Both the position numbers and the translations under genes were made by a program. A DNA stretch of 64,000 nt from Paraneptunicella aestuarii. GTDB lineage: Bacteria > Pseudomonadota > Gammaproteobacteria > Enterobacterales > Alteromonadaceae. Of this stretch, positions 45,057-54,458 are shown in pieces. The stretch lies in contig NZ_CP074570.1 of NCBI RefSeq assembly GCF_019900845.1, positions 3,906,001 through 3,970,000 on the forward strand, given 5' to 3'. The notes below the pieces were generated by a model that searched no databases, was not told where the DNA came from, and worked only from the letters and a program-made list of their open reading frames with translations. The first letter of the stretch is position 1. Every line of letters begins with the position of its first letter.

Positions 45057-45362
45057 TTATGCGCCGCTGCCCGGCTTCTTGGAGCCAGATTTCTTTTTAA
45101 ACATCGCCAGCATGCGGTCTGTTACCATGTAGCCACCCACCACGTTAATCGTTGCCAAAGCAACGGCTGCCGTGCCGATAATGGTGGTTAGGGTATCGTT
45201 ACCCGAGCCAGATGAAATCAACGCCCCAACAAGCGTGATCCCGGAAATTGCGTTAGCTCCCGACATCAAAGGGGTATGGAGTGTGGCAGGCACTTTACGG
45301 ATCAATTCAAATCCTAAAAAGGCCGCTAATACCACGATAAATAACAGGTAAATAGTTTCCAT
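45057..45362 (-). CDS. pntAB: NAD(P) transhydrogenase subunit alpha part 2 (membrane segment)
   Basis: 101 residues, three hydrophobic helices (IYLLFIVVLAAFLGFELI, then ANAISGITLVGALIS and GTAAVALATINVVGGYMV). This corresponds to the membrane tail of E. coli PntA, here a separate gene as in Rhodospirillum and many marine gammaproteobacteria. The C-terminus is Lys/Ser/Gly-rich. It lies 16 bp after pntAA. Confidence 0.94.
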   Translation of the reverse strand: METIYLLFIVVLAAFLGFELIRKVPATLHTPLMSGANAISGITLVGALISSGSGNDTLTTIIGTAAVALATINVVGGYMVTDRMLAMFKKKSGSKKPGSGA

Positions 45363-45378
45363 TTTGCGAACCCCCTAA

Positions 45379-46545
45379 TTAAGCTTGATAATGCTTTTGC
45401 AGCATCTCACTGCGAACTGAACCGTCGTGTGCAATCACACAGGCAGTGAGGATGTCATCCTCAAAATCCAACAGGAAATCACCTTTTTCCTTGTCCCAAT
45501 ATTCATCCAGTAGATTGAATACGTTGTTGGAATACATGGCGCTAGCGTCGGTAGAAACCTGATTAGCCCAGTTACCTGTACCAACCACTTTCACACCATT
45601 AACATCCACGACTTTGCCGCCTTCGGAACCTTCAACGTTACCACCGTTTTCTGCTGCCATATCCACAACAACACTGCCGGGCTTCATTTCAGCAAGCATA
45701 TCTTTGGTAACTATTACAGGGGGTTTACGACCAAACAACTGAGCAGTGGTAATGACAATATCAGACTCGGCGATAGCCTGTTTTTGCCCATCTTTCTGCT
45801 TCTGCATTTGTTCTTCGGTAAGCGCGTTGGCGTAACCATCCTTGGTTTGCCCAGTCTCACCGAGATTAATTTTCAAGAATTTCGCACCTAGCGATTCAAC
45901 CTGTTCAGCCACCACTTCACGAGTATCAAAAGCAAGCACGCTAGCGCCCAGACGCTTAGCCGTCGCAATAGCCTGCAAGCCAGCAACGCCCGCGCCGATA
46001 ATGAATACTTTGGCAGGTTTGATCGTACCTGATGGCGTCATCATCATGGGAAGGATGGTAGGTAGTTGTTGTACCGCTTCCATCACCATGACGTAACCGG
46101 CAAGGTTAGTTTGGGAGCTCAGTGCATCCATTTTTTGCGAGCGTGTTGTTCTTGGGATCATTTCCATACTGAGCAACGACACGTTTTTCGCGGTTAATTG
46201 TTCTATGAGTGGTTGCTGGAAGAATGGGTCAAGGTGTCCAATAACCAGTTTACCGGCACTAAGTGCCTCTACATCAGACGCTGTAGGTCTACTCACATAT
46301 AAAATAATGTCAGCAGACTGTATAGCCGCCGCCCGGTCATCGACCAGTTGAGCCCCAGCCTCTTCATACTCAGAGTCCTGGTATCCAGATAGTGTCCCCG
46401 CACCACGTTCAACCAAGATACTAGCATTGGCAAGCTTGAGCTTTTTTACGGTTGCCGGTGTTGCAGCGCAACGCCGTTCAGTAGCCGTAGTAGCATCTTG
46501 CGGCGCAATGCCTGGAGATTCATTCACTACAAAAATTGTCGACAT
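45379..46545 (-). CDS. pntAA: NAD(P) transhydrogenase subunit alpha part 1 (NAD-binding)
   Basis: 388 residues of the alanine dehydrogenase/PntA N-terminal family. Catalytic-domain features are ERRCAATPATVKKL, LSMEMIPRTTRSQKMDALSSQ, the NAD-binding VFIIGAGVAGLQAIATAKRLGA and PGSVVVDMAAENGGN. The protein is soluble domain I, docking on the PntB NADP domain to pass hydride. First gene of the pnt operon. Confidence 0.95.
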   Translation of the reverse strand: MSTIFVVNESPGIAPQDATTATERRCAATPATVKKLKLANASILVERGAGTLSGYQDSEYEEAGAQLVDDRAAAIQSADIILYVSRPTASDVEALSAGKLVIGHLDPFFQQPLIEQLTAKNVSLLSMEMIPRTTRSQKMDALSSQTNLAGYVMVMEAVQQLPTILPMMMTPSGTIKPAKVFIIGAGVAGLQAIATAKRLGASVLAFDTREVVAEQVESLGAKFLKINLGETGQTKDGYANALTEEQMQKQKDGQKQAIAESDIVITTAQLFGRKPPVIVTKDMLAEMKPGSVVVDMAAENGGNVEGSEGGKVVDVNGVKVVGTGNWANQVSTDASAMYSNNVFNLLDEYWDKEKGDFLLDFEDDILTACVIAHDGSVRSEMLQKHYQA

Positions 46546-46718
46546 CGGGTACTTTCCTCCGAGAGTCTTATCAATAGTCCTACACTTGGCTAGCTAAGCC
46601 AGCCAAGCCTGCTTCTTCTCACGTGTTTTTGAGTCTAAGTGGACTCTACTAACCAGGAAAATCAATAATTCCTATTGTGACAATCATGTATTGATATGAA
46701 GGTCACCGAGTTATTCGG

Positions 46719-47084
46719 TTACTCGATTTTTAGTCCTTCTTGATACGGAGGCCAGCCTAACGGCTTTCCAGCTAACACATGCAAGTGAATGTGATAAACA
46801 GTTTGACCACCGAACTTATTGCAATTCATTACGACGCGAAAGCCTTCTTCAGCAAAGCCTTTTTCGTTAGCAATTTTTGCCGCAACAAAGTGCAAATGCC
46901 CTACAACTTCTCTGTCTTCCTCTGCGATATCATTAATCGTAGCGATGGGCTTTTTCGGGATAACCAAAAAGTGTACTGGTGCTTGAGGATTAATATCATT
47001 AAATGCGATGGCTAAGTCATCTTCATAAATAATATCAGCCGGAATTTCTCTATTTATTATTTTTGTAAAAATGGTTTCTGACAT
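46719..47084 (-). CDS. HIT-family (HinT-like) nucleotide hydrolase
   Basis: 121 residues from the ATG at 47084, preceded by AGGAAGAGG. A longer upstream reading was rejected because family members start at MSETIFTKIINREIPADIIYEDD. The catalytic HIT motif is HIHLHVLAG, near residue 98. HinT-like enzymes hydrolyse AMP-lysine or adenylated phosphoramidates. Monocistronic by its surroundings. Confidence 0.93.
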   Translation of the reverse strand: MSETIFTKIINREIPADIIYEDDLAIAFNDINPQAPVHFLVIPKKPIATINDIAEEDREVVGHLHFVAAKIANEKGFAEEGFRVVMNCNKFGGQTVYHIHLHVLAGKPLGWPPYQEGLKIE

Positions 47085-47211
47085 ACCTCTTCCTTTGAAA
47101 ATAAAAATAACAAAGGGCACCCTTTTTCTTAGAAAATTAGAAAAAAAACACCCTACTACAAAAAACGTTTAGAAAATAGCCCCGAATTTTTAGCGCATTC
47201 GAAGCCGGTTA

Positions 47212-48009
47212 TTAAATCAACAGAATCAGTAACAGTATGCCAAGGAAAAGACGATAAATCACGAACGGCAACATACCAATTCGGCCTATCCAGGAAAGGA
47301 AGAAGTAGATACAAAGGTAAGCACTTACAAACGACAAAATACTGCCATATAGAATAGCTGACCAATCAACAAGGGAAGGTTCGGAGAGTAAATCCAACGT
47401 TAATAATGTGCCTGCGCCAATTATAACTGGAATAGATAACATAAAAGAAAATCGTGCAGCGCTATAACGATCCAGGCCAATCATTAACCCTGCAGTCATG
47501 GTAATTCCCGAACGAGATGTTCCCGGAATTAATGCTAAAACCTGAAACACACCAATTAATAAAGCGCCTTTCCATCCCAGCTCTTTTATATTCCGGGTTT
47601 GCTTTGCGGTTCGGTCTGCCCATAACAATAACAATCCGAAGAAAATAGTTGTGAAGGCAATCACCCAACCGGATCTGGCGTAATGTTCAATTAAACCTTT
47701 TGCCAAAAATCCGATAACAACGGCGGGTAAAGTAGCGGCAATTAACCACCATGCCATTCTGCTTTCATGAGTCGCTTCTGCCCCGGCTAATTGCCCAAAC
47801 CAGGCATACGCCATTTTGATTAGGTCACGTCGGAAATAAATCACAACGGCAGCAAGGCTACCAACATGAACGGCAACATCAAAAGCCAGCCCTTGTTCTT
47901 TCCAGCCAAGGATAATATTGGGTAACAATAAGTGTGCGGAACTGGAAATGGGGAGAAATTCGGTCAATCCCTGAATGATTGCCAAGATGATAATTTCAAA
48001 TAACGTCAC
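47212..48009 (-). CDS. uppP: Undecaprenyl-diphosphate phosphatase
   Basis: 265 residues of the BacA/UppP family, about eight membrane helices. The active-site segments are GLTEFLPISSSAHLLL near the N-terminus and ALIPGTSRSGITMTAG (about 168-183). It recycles undecaprenyl diphosphate to the lipid carrier used for peptidoglycan and other envelope polymers. It runs on the minus strand together with folK and folB. Confidence 0.95.
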   Translation of the reverse strand: MTLFEIIILAIIQGLTEFLPISSSAHLLLPNIILGWKEQGLAFDVAVHVGSLAAVVIYFRRDLIKMAYAWFGQLAGAEATHESRMAWWLIAATLPAVVIGFLAKGLIEHYARSGWVIAFTTIFFGLLLLWADRTAKQTRNIKELGWKGALLIGVFQVLALIPGTSRSGITMTAGLMIGLDRYSAARFSFMLSIPVIIGAGTLLTLDLLSEPSLVDWSAILYGSILSFVSAYLCIYFFLSWIGRIGMLPFVIYRLFLGILLLILLI

Positions 48010-48053
48010 GACTTTTTCCTATTATTATCTTTTCCTGTTTAAATCTTTGCTGT

Positions 48054-48542
48054 TCAAGGCCACTTGAACTCAACTTGCCAAAGCTTTTGAGAAGGATTGT
48101 CGAATGCATTCCATAGCGCTTGATAGGTCTTGCCTGCAACAGGGTGAACAGATTCAGGAATGATGTCAGCCAACGGCAAAAGCACAAACGCGTTATACAG
48201 CACTTCAGCTCTGGGTAACACAATAGGCTCATCAACAACCTGGTCATTAAACAGCAGCAAATCTAAATCTAATGTTCTGGGTGCGAATTTCTTTTCAGAA
48301 GTCACTCGACCATTGTCTCGCTCTATTTGTTTTAGAAGGCGACAAATGTCTTCCAGTTGCATGTCGGTTTGGGCTCCAACAACCAGGTTATAGAAAGCAC
48401 TACCGTCAAAACCAACCGCTTCACTTTCGTAAACAGGACTTACTTGCAGTTCGCCAAAAGCAGCCTGCAAAGCATCTAACCCTGAACGCGTATGTTTTTC
48501 ACGCTCAATGTTGCTACCCAGACTGATGTAAATTTGATTCAT
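48054..48542 (-). CDS. folK: 6-hydroxymethyl-7,8-dihydropterin pyrophosphokinase
   Basis: 162 residues with the FolK hallmarks ISLGSNIEREKH at the start and RFAPRTLDLDLLLF-type APRTLDLDLLLF near 88-99, plus LPRAEVLYNAFVLLPLADI. It transfers pyrophosphate from ATP in folate synthesis. folB lies 56 bp upstream, so the two folate genes are likely co-transcribed with uppP. Confidence 0.95.
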   Translation of the reverse strand: MNQIYISLGSNIEREKHTRSGLDALQAAFGELQVSPVYESEAVGFDGSAFYNLVVGAQTDMQLEDICRLLKQIERDNGRVTSEKKFAPRTLDLDLLLFNDQVVDEPIVLPRAEVLYNAFVLLPLADIIPESVHPVAGKTYQALWNAFDNPSQKLWQVEFKWP

Positions 48543-48598
48543 TCTTACGCTTTTCTCTGAGTGATATTAAAGGTGTATGTGTGTAATTGTGTGAAGGT

Positions 48599-48964
48599 TC
48601 ATTTTTCCGTTGCGAGTTTGCTGCGAACCATTTGCACTGCAACATTATTCGCCTTAGCCAAAATGTCTGGCTTACTGAGTTTAATCTCAACGGTCTGAAC
48701 CGGGTAGTTTTCCAGAATAAGTTGGCACATCTTGCCGGCCAAATGTTCTAGTAACTTGGGCTGGCAGGTGTTGGTCAGAGTTTCTAAATCACCGGCAACC
48801 TGAGCATAATCGACGGTGTCTTCCAAGGAGTCGGTCATCGCCGCCTGTTCAAGGGAAATGTGCAACACAACATCAACAATCAGTTTTTGAGGAGATAGTC
48901 GTTCCCAATCATATACACCAATAACAGCAAATAACTGTAAACCTTCGATATGAATTTTATCCAT
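48599..48964 (-). CDS. folB: Dihydroneopterin aldolase
   Basis: 121 residues from ATG 48964; an in-frame extension of 14 residues upstream is not family-like. MDKIHIEGLQLFAVIGVYDWERLSPQKLIVDV and the conserved YAQVAGDLE, LLEHLAGKMC and VEIKLSKPDILAKANNVAV segments are typical. It cleaves dihydroneopterin to the FolK substrate. Divergent from plsY, from which it is separated by 120 bp. Confidence 0.95.
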   Translation of the reverse strand: MDKIHIEGLQLFAVIGVYDWERLSPQKLIVDVVLHISLEQAAMTDSLEDTVDYAQVAGDLETLTNTCQPKLLEHLAGKMCQLILENYPVQTVEIKLSKPDILAKANNVAVQMVRSKLATEK

Positions 48965-49084
48965 TAAGGTGATACCTTTAGTTTTTGATTGGGATAGATA
49001 TGACAATTATTGAGGTAAAGTACACCTGAAGGTCATATCAAAAACCGGGGCAGTGTACCTGTTTTATTGGATGGGTCAAAGAAC

Positions 49085-49681
49085 ATGACAGCACTTAGTG
49101 TACTTCTTATTTGTATGGGATACCTTGCAGGCTCCATTATTGGTGCATTGTTAATTGGTCAACTGATGCCTTTGCCTGATCCTCGCGAGTTTGGTTCAGG
49201 CAACCCAGGTGCCACCAATATGCTGAGAACAGGTGGCAAATGGCCAGCCCTGTTCACTCTTTTGTTTGATGTCGCCAAAGGCGCGGTTCCGGTAATTATC
49301 GCTCTCGTATTGCAGCAACCAGATTTTGTTGTGAACGCCGTTGCCACCGCCGCGATTGTGGGGCACATGTTCCCGCTGTTTTATGGTTTCAAAGGCGGTA
49401 AAGGCGTTGCCACGGCTTTGGGTGTATTAATGCCATTATCCATGACGGTTGCCAGTGGATTAGTGGGGATCTGGATCCTTACCTTTGGCATTTTTAGATA
49501 CAGCTCATTAGCATCAATAACAGGAGCAATAAGCGCCCCTGTTCTGGGCTACTTGTACTCACCTACTTTTTTGCCAGCAATTTTGGTGATAAGCGTGTTA
49601 ATTATGCTGCGCCACAAATCCAACATTCAAAATTTATTGGCAGGAACAGAACCTCGATTCGACATTAAAAAAGAAGAGTAG
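49085..49681 (+). CDS. plsY: Acyl-phosphate glycerol-3-phosphate acyltransferase
   Basis: 198 residues from ATG 49085, which matches the family N-terminus; a TTG six codons earlier (49067) is the alternative. Five membrane helices and the three PlsY motifs are seen: SGNPGATNMLRTGGK, then HMFPLFYGFKGGKGVATALGV, and RHKSNIQNLLAGTE. It makes lysophosphatidic acid for phospholipid synthesis. The folB-plsY-tsaD neighbourhood is conserved in gammaproteobacteria. Confidence 0.94.
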   Translation: MTALSVLLICMGYLAGSIIGALLIGQLMPLPDPREFGSGNPGATNMLRTGGKWPALFTLLFDVAKGAVPVIIALVLQQPDFVVNAVATAAIVGHMFPLFYGFKGGKGVATALGVLMPLSMTVASGLVGIWILTFGIFRYSSLASITGAISAPVLGYLYSPTFLPAILVISVLIMLRHKSNIQNLLAGTEPRFDIKKEE

Positions 49682-49727
49682 CCTCTTTATAAAGAAGAAT
49701 AGTCCCGCTTATATATGCTTATGTGAA

Positions 49728-50762
49728 TTAAAGACCAGGCAAACTGTCCAGAGACCAGCGAGGCTGAACCTGCTCGCTAATGTCACCACACTGCCCCGCT
49801 TTTAAACGTTGCGCGCCAGCAAAAGCGATCATGGCGCCATTATCAGTACAGAACTCCAAACGAGGATAATACACCTGACCTTGTAGCTTTCTGGTCATGG
49901 CTTTGAGTTCTGAACGTAACGCCGAATTAGCACCTACGCCACCGGCAATCACCAATCGTTTCAAGCCGGTATGCTGCAAAGCTCTGCGACATTTAATCGC
50001 CAAGGTTTCAACCACTGCAGTTTGAAATGCCAGCGCAATATCAGCCTTATCTTGTTCTGTAAGTCCTTCAGAAGCATTTTCTGATTCCACAGCTTTAATG
50101 GTGTTCGCCGCAAAGGTTTTAAGACCGCTAAAGCTGAAATCCAAACCAGGGCGATCCGTCATAGGACGAGGAAAGACAAAGCGCCCCGGAGTACCTTGTT
50201 CAGCCATTTTCGCTAACACGGGGCCGCCGGGATAATCCAGACCAAGCAACTTGGCTGTTTTATCAAACGCTTCGCCTGCTGCATCATCCAATGTTTCGCC
50301 CAAGGTTTCATATTCGCCGATGCCGTCCACTCGAACCATCATGGAATGCCCACCAGAAACCAGCAAGGCAACAAAAGGGAATTCGGGAGCAGGATCATCC
50401 AGCATAGGGGCAAGCAAATGCCCTTCCATGTGGTGAACACCGATAGCAGGAACATTCCAGCCAAAAGACAAACTGCGTGCAAATGAAGAACCAACCAACA
50501 AAGCGCCAACTAAACCGGGGCCTCGAGTATAAGCAATACCGTCGATATCCGACGCAACGCAGTTAGCTTCCGCTAATGCCTTTTGCACCAACGGAACCAG
50601 CTTGCGAATATGGTCTCTTGATGCCAGTTCAGGCACAACACCACCATAATCTGCATGGAGTTTTACCTGGCTATATAAAGCGTGGCTTAATAAACCTTGT
50701 TCGCAATCATAAACGGCGACTCCGGTTTCATCACAAGAGGTTTCAATTCCCAATACTCGCAT
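49728..50762 (-). CDS. tsaD: tRNA N6-threonylcarbamoyladenosine synthase subunit TsaD
   Basis: 344 residues, full length. [16 protein letters not shown] and the metal-binding [11 protein letters not shown], then [27 protein letters not shown], the loop [11 protein letters not shown] and [13 protein letters not shown] identify TsaD (YgjD/Gcp). With TsaB, TsaE and TsaC it makes t6A37 in ANN-decoding tRNAs. It is divergent from rpsU, as in many gammaproteobacteria. Confidence 0.97.
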   Translation of the reverse strand: MRVLGIETSCDETGVAVYDCEQGLLSHALYSQVKLHADYGGVVPELASRDHIRKLVPLVQKALAEANCVASDIDGIAYTRGPGLVGALLVGSSFARSLSFGWNVPAIGVHHMEGHLLAPMLDDPAPEFPFVALLVSGGHSMMVRVDGIGEYETLGETLDDAAGEAFDKTAKLLGLDYPGGPVLAKMAEQGTPGRFVFPRPMTDRPGLDFSFSGLKTFAANTIKAVESENASEGLTEQDKADIALAFQTAVVETLAIKCRRALQHTGLKRLVIAGGVGANSALRSELKAMTRKLQGQVYYPRLEFCTDNGAMIAFAGAQRLKAGQCGDISEQVQPRWSLDSLPGL

Positions 50763-51120
50763 GAAGTTGTCTATACTCTCTTTTTGGTTGTCTATTTACA
50801 GTTTAGTTGTATGGCAATTTTCATGATGGAAGATATGCCAATTTAGATGGCGGCATTCTACCCAAATTTGGCCTGTTTCCCCAAATAGATTTCATCACGG
50901 GAACGCCCGAAAGCAGCAGAGAAAATCCATAGCCATTCCTTTCAGGACAACATCTGAACAACATTTGTTCAAACAAGCGGCACAACAGGGAATTATTTCC
51001 TTACTCAAACTTTACTTTGTCTGAGGATATGATTAGAATTGCGCACCATTTTAAAGACCCAGGTTATTTTTTAACCGTTAAATTTGAATTAATAGAATTC
51101 ATTATTGAAGTGAGAGATTA
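50763..51120. promoter_or_regulatory. Divergent promoter region, tsaD / rpsU
   Basis: 358 bp without a gene. It holds the promoters of both flanking genes and the long leader of rpsU. A plausible rpsU -10 lies in GATATGATTAGAAT near 51027-51040. No clear operator or RNA structure was recognised. Confidence 0.45.
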
Positions 51121-51336
51121 ATGCCAATAGTTAAAGTCAGAGAAAACGAGCCGTTTGACGTAGCATTGCGCCGTTTCAAACGTTCTTGCGAAAAAGCAGG
51201 TGTATTGTCAGAAGTACGTCGCCGTGAGTTTTTTGAAAAACCTACATGGGAACGTAAGCGTAAAAAAGCAGCAGCTAAAAAGCGTCATCTGAAAAAACTT
51301 GCTCGCGAAAACGCTCGTAGAATTAAATTGTACTAA
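51121..51336 (+). CDS. rpsU: 30S ribosomal protein S21
   Basis: 71 residues, exactly the family length, [20 protein letters not shown] and a Lys/Arg-rich tail. S21 aids initiation by base-pairing of the 16S 3' end. First gene of the macromolecular-synthesis block with yqeY, dnaG and rpoD. Confidence 0.98.
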   Translation: MPIVKVRENEPFDVALRRFKRSCEKAGVLSEVRRREFFEKPTWERKRKKAAAKKRHLKKLARENARRIKLY

Positions 51337-51396
51337 GCGGCTATCTCTCAGCTAGCCGTTGTGCAACATTGTTAAATTAAAGGTTATTGCTATCCA

Positions 51397-51843
51397 ATGT
51401 CTCTAATTACGACATTAAAAGAAGCTCAAAAAGATGCGATGCGCGCCAAAGACAAAATTCGTCTTGGTACAATCCGCCTTGCTTTGGCAGAGGTGAAGCA
51501 ACGTGAAGTTGATACTCGTGAAGAGCTGACAGATGAAGATGTCATCGCTTTGCTAACCAAAATGGTTAAGCAACGTCACGATTCCATCGCACAATTTAAA
51601 AAGGCCGACCGTCAAGATTTAGTCGACCAAGAGCAAGCAGAACTGGAAGTTATACAAGAATTCTTACCTGAGCCCTTGTCCGATCAAGAGCTGCAAGACT
51701 TAATCGCCCAAGCCATTTCAGAGAGTGGCGCAAGCGGTATGCAAGATATGGGGAAAGTCATGGCTTGGCTTAAACCTAAAGTGCAAGGTCGTGCAGACAT
51801 GGGCAAACTAAGCGGGCAAATTAAAGCCAAACTAAACGGCTAG
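51397..51843 (+). CDS. yqeY: GatB/YqeY domain protein
   Basis: 148 residues with the YqeY pattern: LKEAQKDAMRAKDKIRLGTIRLALAE, VIALLTKMVKQRHDSIAQF, QAELEVIQEFLPEPLSDQEL and GKVMAWLKPKVQGRADMGKLSG. It shares the tRNA-binding tail fold of GatB but its role is not settled. It lies between rpsU and dnaG, a common arrangement in gammaproteobacteria. Confidence 0.95.
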   Translation: MSLITTLKEAQKDAMRAKDKIRLGTIRLALAEVKQREVDTREELTDEDVIALLTKMVKQRHDSIAQFKKADRQDLVDQEQAELEVIQEFLPEPLSDQELQDLIAQAISESGASGMQDMGKVMAWLKPKVQGRADMGKLSGQIKAKLNG

Positions 51844-52299
51844 TTTATACAGGTTGGCGTCCAGCCAATTTCGGGGTTTTCCATCAAAACAAGATTTTTA
51901 TTCTCTTGTATATCAAGTGGAATTCCCCCGTTATTTCTTCCCCAGAATGACACTCTTACCTCGACGACATTTAACCCGTGCATTTTGCAGAATTTATTCT
52001 CTATAATGACTCGCTTTAGTCTTGTAGCAATAGTTAGTGTATTAACTCCTGATTTGGCTTAATTAACCTCAACTCGGGATAATAAGTAGTGATGAAAATA
52101 GTTAACTATTTGTTATAAAAAGAATTATTTTTTAATGTTCAGATACAGCCCTATAGAATACTTTGAGATGAGATACTTTTTAGCGAATTTGAGGCAAATT
52201 TACGCGTCAATAGCAAGTCTATTGCAAGTAAATTTAACGAAGAAGTCGCCAAAAATAGCCGTATCAAAGCTCTTCCTTATCCCGAGTCGGGGTTAATAA
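51844..52299. other. Gene-free stretch before dnaG
   Basis: 456 bp. The first 220 bp hold nothing recognised apart from weak AT-rich promoter-like sequence. The last 234 bp are a palindromic MITE-like element (52063-52296). Confidence 0.6.
52063..52296. mobile_element. MITE-like palindromic element abutting dnaG
   Basis: Terminal inverted repeats of 20 bp: the left end at 52063-52082 and the right end at 52277-52296 match in 18 of 20 positions after inversion. Both ends finish in TTAA, perhaps part of the target duplication. Inside is a nested hairpin: TTTTTAGCGA (52177-52186) with TCGCCAAAAA (52246-52255), AAATTTAC (52196-52203) with GTAAATTT (52228-52235), and CAATAG (52208-52213) with CTATTG (52219-52224). 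There is no coding capacity. The right end lies 3 bp before the dnaG ATG and its GGGG (52289-52292) is the only purine-rich site at proper spacing. Confidence 0.72.
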
Positions 52300-54078
52300 A
52301 TGTCTGGCAGAATTCCACGTAATTTTATTGATGATTTACTTGCTCGTACCGACATTGTTGAGTTGATCGATGGTTTCGTCCCTCTAAAAAAAGCAGGGAG
52401 AAACTATCAGGCATGCTGCCCCTTCCATAATGAAAAATCGCCATCATTCACCGTAAGCCAGGACAAGCAGTTCTATCATTGCTTTGGCTGTGGCGCACAT
52501 GGCAATGCCATCTCGTTTTTAATTGAATATGAGCGTTTGGAATTCCCGGAAGCAGTAGAAGAACTAGCGAGATATCACCACTTGGAAGTGCCTCGTGAGC
52601 AAGGCAGTTTTAGCAATTCGCCACAACAGCAAGCTAACCGTTCTCAACTGGAAGATGATTTTCAAATCATGGAAAAAGCCAGCCGCTTTTTTGAATCTCA
52701 GTTGAAACAAAAAGGGCAAGACTCCGGGGCAATCGAATATCTGAAAGGCCGAGGATTAAGCGGCGAAATCGTCAAACAATATAATATTGGCTACGCCCCT
52801 AACGAGTGGGACGCCATTTTAAAAACCTTCGGACAAACACCAGAAAGACAGCAACAATTGCTGGATTTAAAAATGATCACGGAAAATGATCAGCAACGAC
52901 GCTTCGACTTTTTCCGGGATCGCATTATGTTCCCTATTCGCGATAAACGTGGTCGAGTCATTGGTTTTGGTGGTCGAGTCATGGGCGATGGCAGCCCGAA
53001 ATATCTTAACTCCCCGGAAACTCGTATTTTCCATAAAGGCAGTGAGCTTTATGGCTTTTATCAAGCTAGGCAACAAAACAGAAAGCTGGAAAGGGTGCTG
53101 GTTGTAGAAGGCTATATGGACGTTATCGCACTGGCTCAGTTTGGCATTAGCTATGCGGTCGCGGCATTGGGAACTGCAACCACGCCAGAGCATATTCAAA
53201 TGCTATTTCGCGCCACCAAACAAGTGATCTGTTGTTATGACGGAGACCGTGCCGGGCGTGATGCCGCTTGGCGTGCTTTGGTTAACGCTTTGCCCCAGTT
53301 AAAAGACGGCGTGCATATGAAATTCCTGTTTCTACCTGATGGTGAAGATCCGGATACGATGGTTCGTCGCATTGGCAAAGAGGCCTTTGAGCAATTAATG
53401 GAAGAAAAAGCGGTTCCTCTATCGAAGTTTATCTTCGATAACCTGCTACAACGTCATTCTGTCGCCACTTCCGAAGGCAAAGCCTCGTTAAAAGCAGAGG
53501 CTGAGCCACTTATTTCCCAAATTCCAGGGGAATACCAAAAGCAGCTGCTGGAAGAAGCCTTAAGCGAACTTACCGGCGAATGGGACAAACATAAAATTCG
53601 TAAAGACACCGAACTAGCTAACGCTCAACAAGGTGTTGCCAAACTTGGCTATCAAACACCGCAAGCTCCTAGTTTTTCTCCCGGCAGAATGATGCTTCGC
53701 CTGCTAATGGATAAACCATCACTAGCAAAACAATGTCCGGAAATTACCCCTGATGCTTTAAAGGGGCTCAATGTAGGCAATTTGGAAATGCTCATAGAAA
53801 TGCTATCGCTTTGCTTGCAAAACCCGGATTACTCAACCGCGCAAATTCTTGAACATTTTCGCACTCACCGATTCTCGAAAGCTTTAGGGAAACTCATTGC
53901 ATGGGATCACGCCGTTCGCTCAAAAGCCATGACAACCGTTTACCGGGACAGCTTCAAGCGATTGATTGACTGGCACTTAAAGGGTCGAATGGAAGAACTA
54001 CTTTCTAAAGCCCGCATAGGCCAAATCAGTCAGGATGAGAAAAAAGAGCTCACTTTGCTAAGTAAACACAACCAATGA
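52300..54078 (+). CDS. dnaG: DNA primase
   Basis: 592 residues. The start is fixed by the family N-terminus SGRIPRNFIDDLLARTDIVELID. The zinc-binding domain has CCPFHNEKSPSF and YHCFGCGAHGN; the TOPRIM core has VVEGYMDVIAL and CYDGDRAGRDAAWRA; a C-terminal DnaB-binding helical domain follows (about 440-592). It makes RNA primers at replication forks. The upstream MITE-like element seems to supply its ribosome-binding site. Confidence 0.97.
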   Translation: MSGRIPRNFIDDLLARTDIVELIDGFVPLKKAGRNYQACCPFHNEKSPSFTVSQDKQFYHCFGCGAHGNAISFLIEYERLEFPEAVEELARYHHLEVPREQGSFSNSPQQQANRSQLEDDFQIMEKASRFFESQLKQKGQDSGAIEYLKGRGLSGEIVKQYNIGYAPNEWDAILKTFGQTPERQQQLLDLKMITENDQQRRFDFFRDRIMFPIRDKRGRVIGFGGRVMGDGSPKYLNSPETRIFHKGSELYGFYQARQQNRKLERVLVVEGYMDVIALAQFGISYAVAALGTATTPEHIQMLFRATKQVICCYDGDRAGRDAAWRALVNALPQLKDGVHMKFLFLPDGEDPDTMVRRIGKEAFEQLMEEKAVPLSKFIFDNLLQRHSVATSEGKASLKAEAEPLISQIPGEYQKQLLEEALSELTGEWDKHKIRKDTELANAQQGVAKLGYQTPQAPSFSPGRMMLRLLMDKPSLAKQCPEITPDALKGLNVGNLEMLIEMLSLCLQNPDYSTAQILEHFRTHRFSKALGKLIAWDHAVRSKAMTTVYRDSFKRLIDWHLKGRMEELLSKARIGQISQDEKKELTLLSKHNQ

Positions 54079-54458
54079 AAGATGTTCTGCTAACATTAAA
54101 ACCTATGCTCAGAATTGTTCTGAATTAGTCTAAAACAAGCAAGTGTTCACTATTGCGTACATTTGCCTGAATAATATTCAAACAAACATAGGATTCAACG
54201 AAAGATAATGACTTGAAAAATCTACTCTAAATCCCATATCAACAAAACGTAGAATGCGCTGTAATTTTTCTGCTATAATGGTCGATTCTGTGTGCATATG
54301 AGCAGCAAAAGTTTTACGTTGCTAACTAGGGTTATTTTGTTGGTTGTTATCCTGTTATAGCGCTTTATCACAACAGGATGCACTTATAAAAATGCAACAG
54401 AATTAAGAAGTCGAGTGCCCAGAGGGGCTGGTTCTATATTAATTGGTCGCGGAAGTAT
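54079..54458 (+). promoter_or_regulatory. Intergenic region with likely rpoD promoter
   Basis: 380 bp between dnaG and rpoD. TATAAT at 54274-54279 in the context GCTATAATGG is a good -10; the -35 about 17 bp upstream is poor. A long leader of about 175 bases follows. An internal promoter before rpoD is normal in this operon. Confidence 0.5.

Noticed and set aside
47101..47160. Hairpin AAAGGGCACCCTTT as terminator of uppP or the HIT gene
   Set aside because: It lies upstream of the HIT gene start and downstream of nothing on the plus strand. The two-base loop is too tight to claim function.
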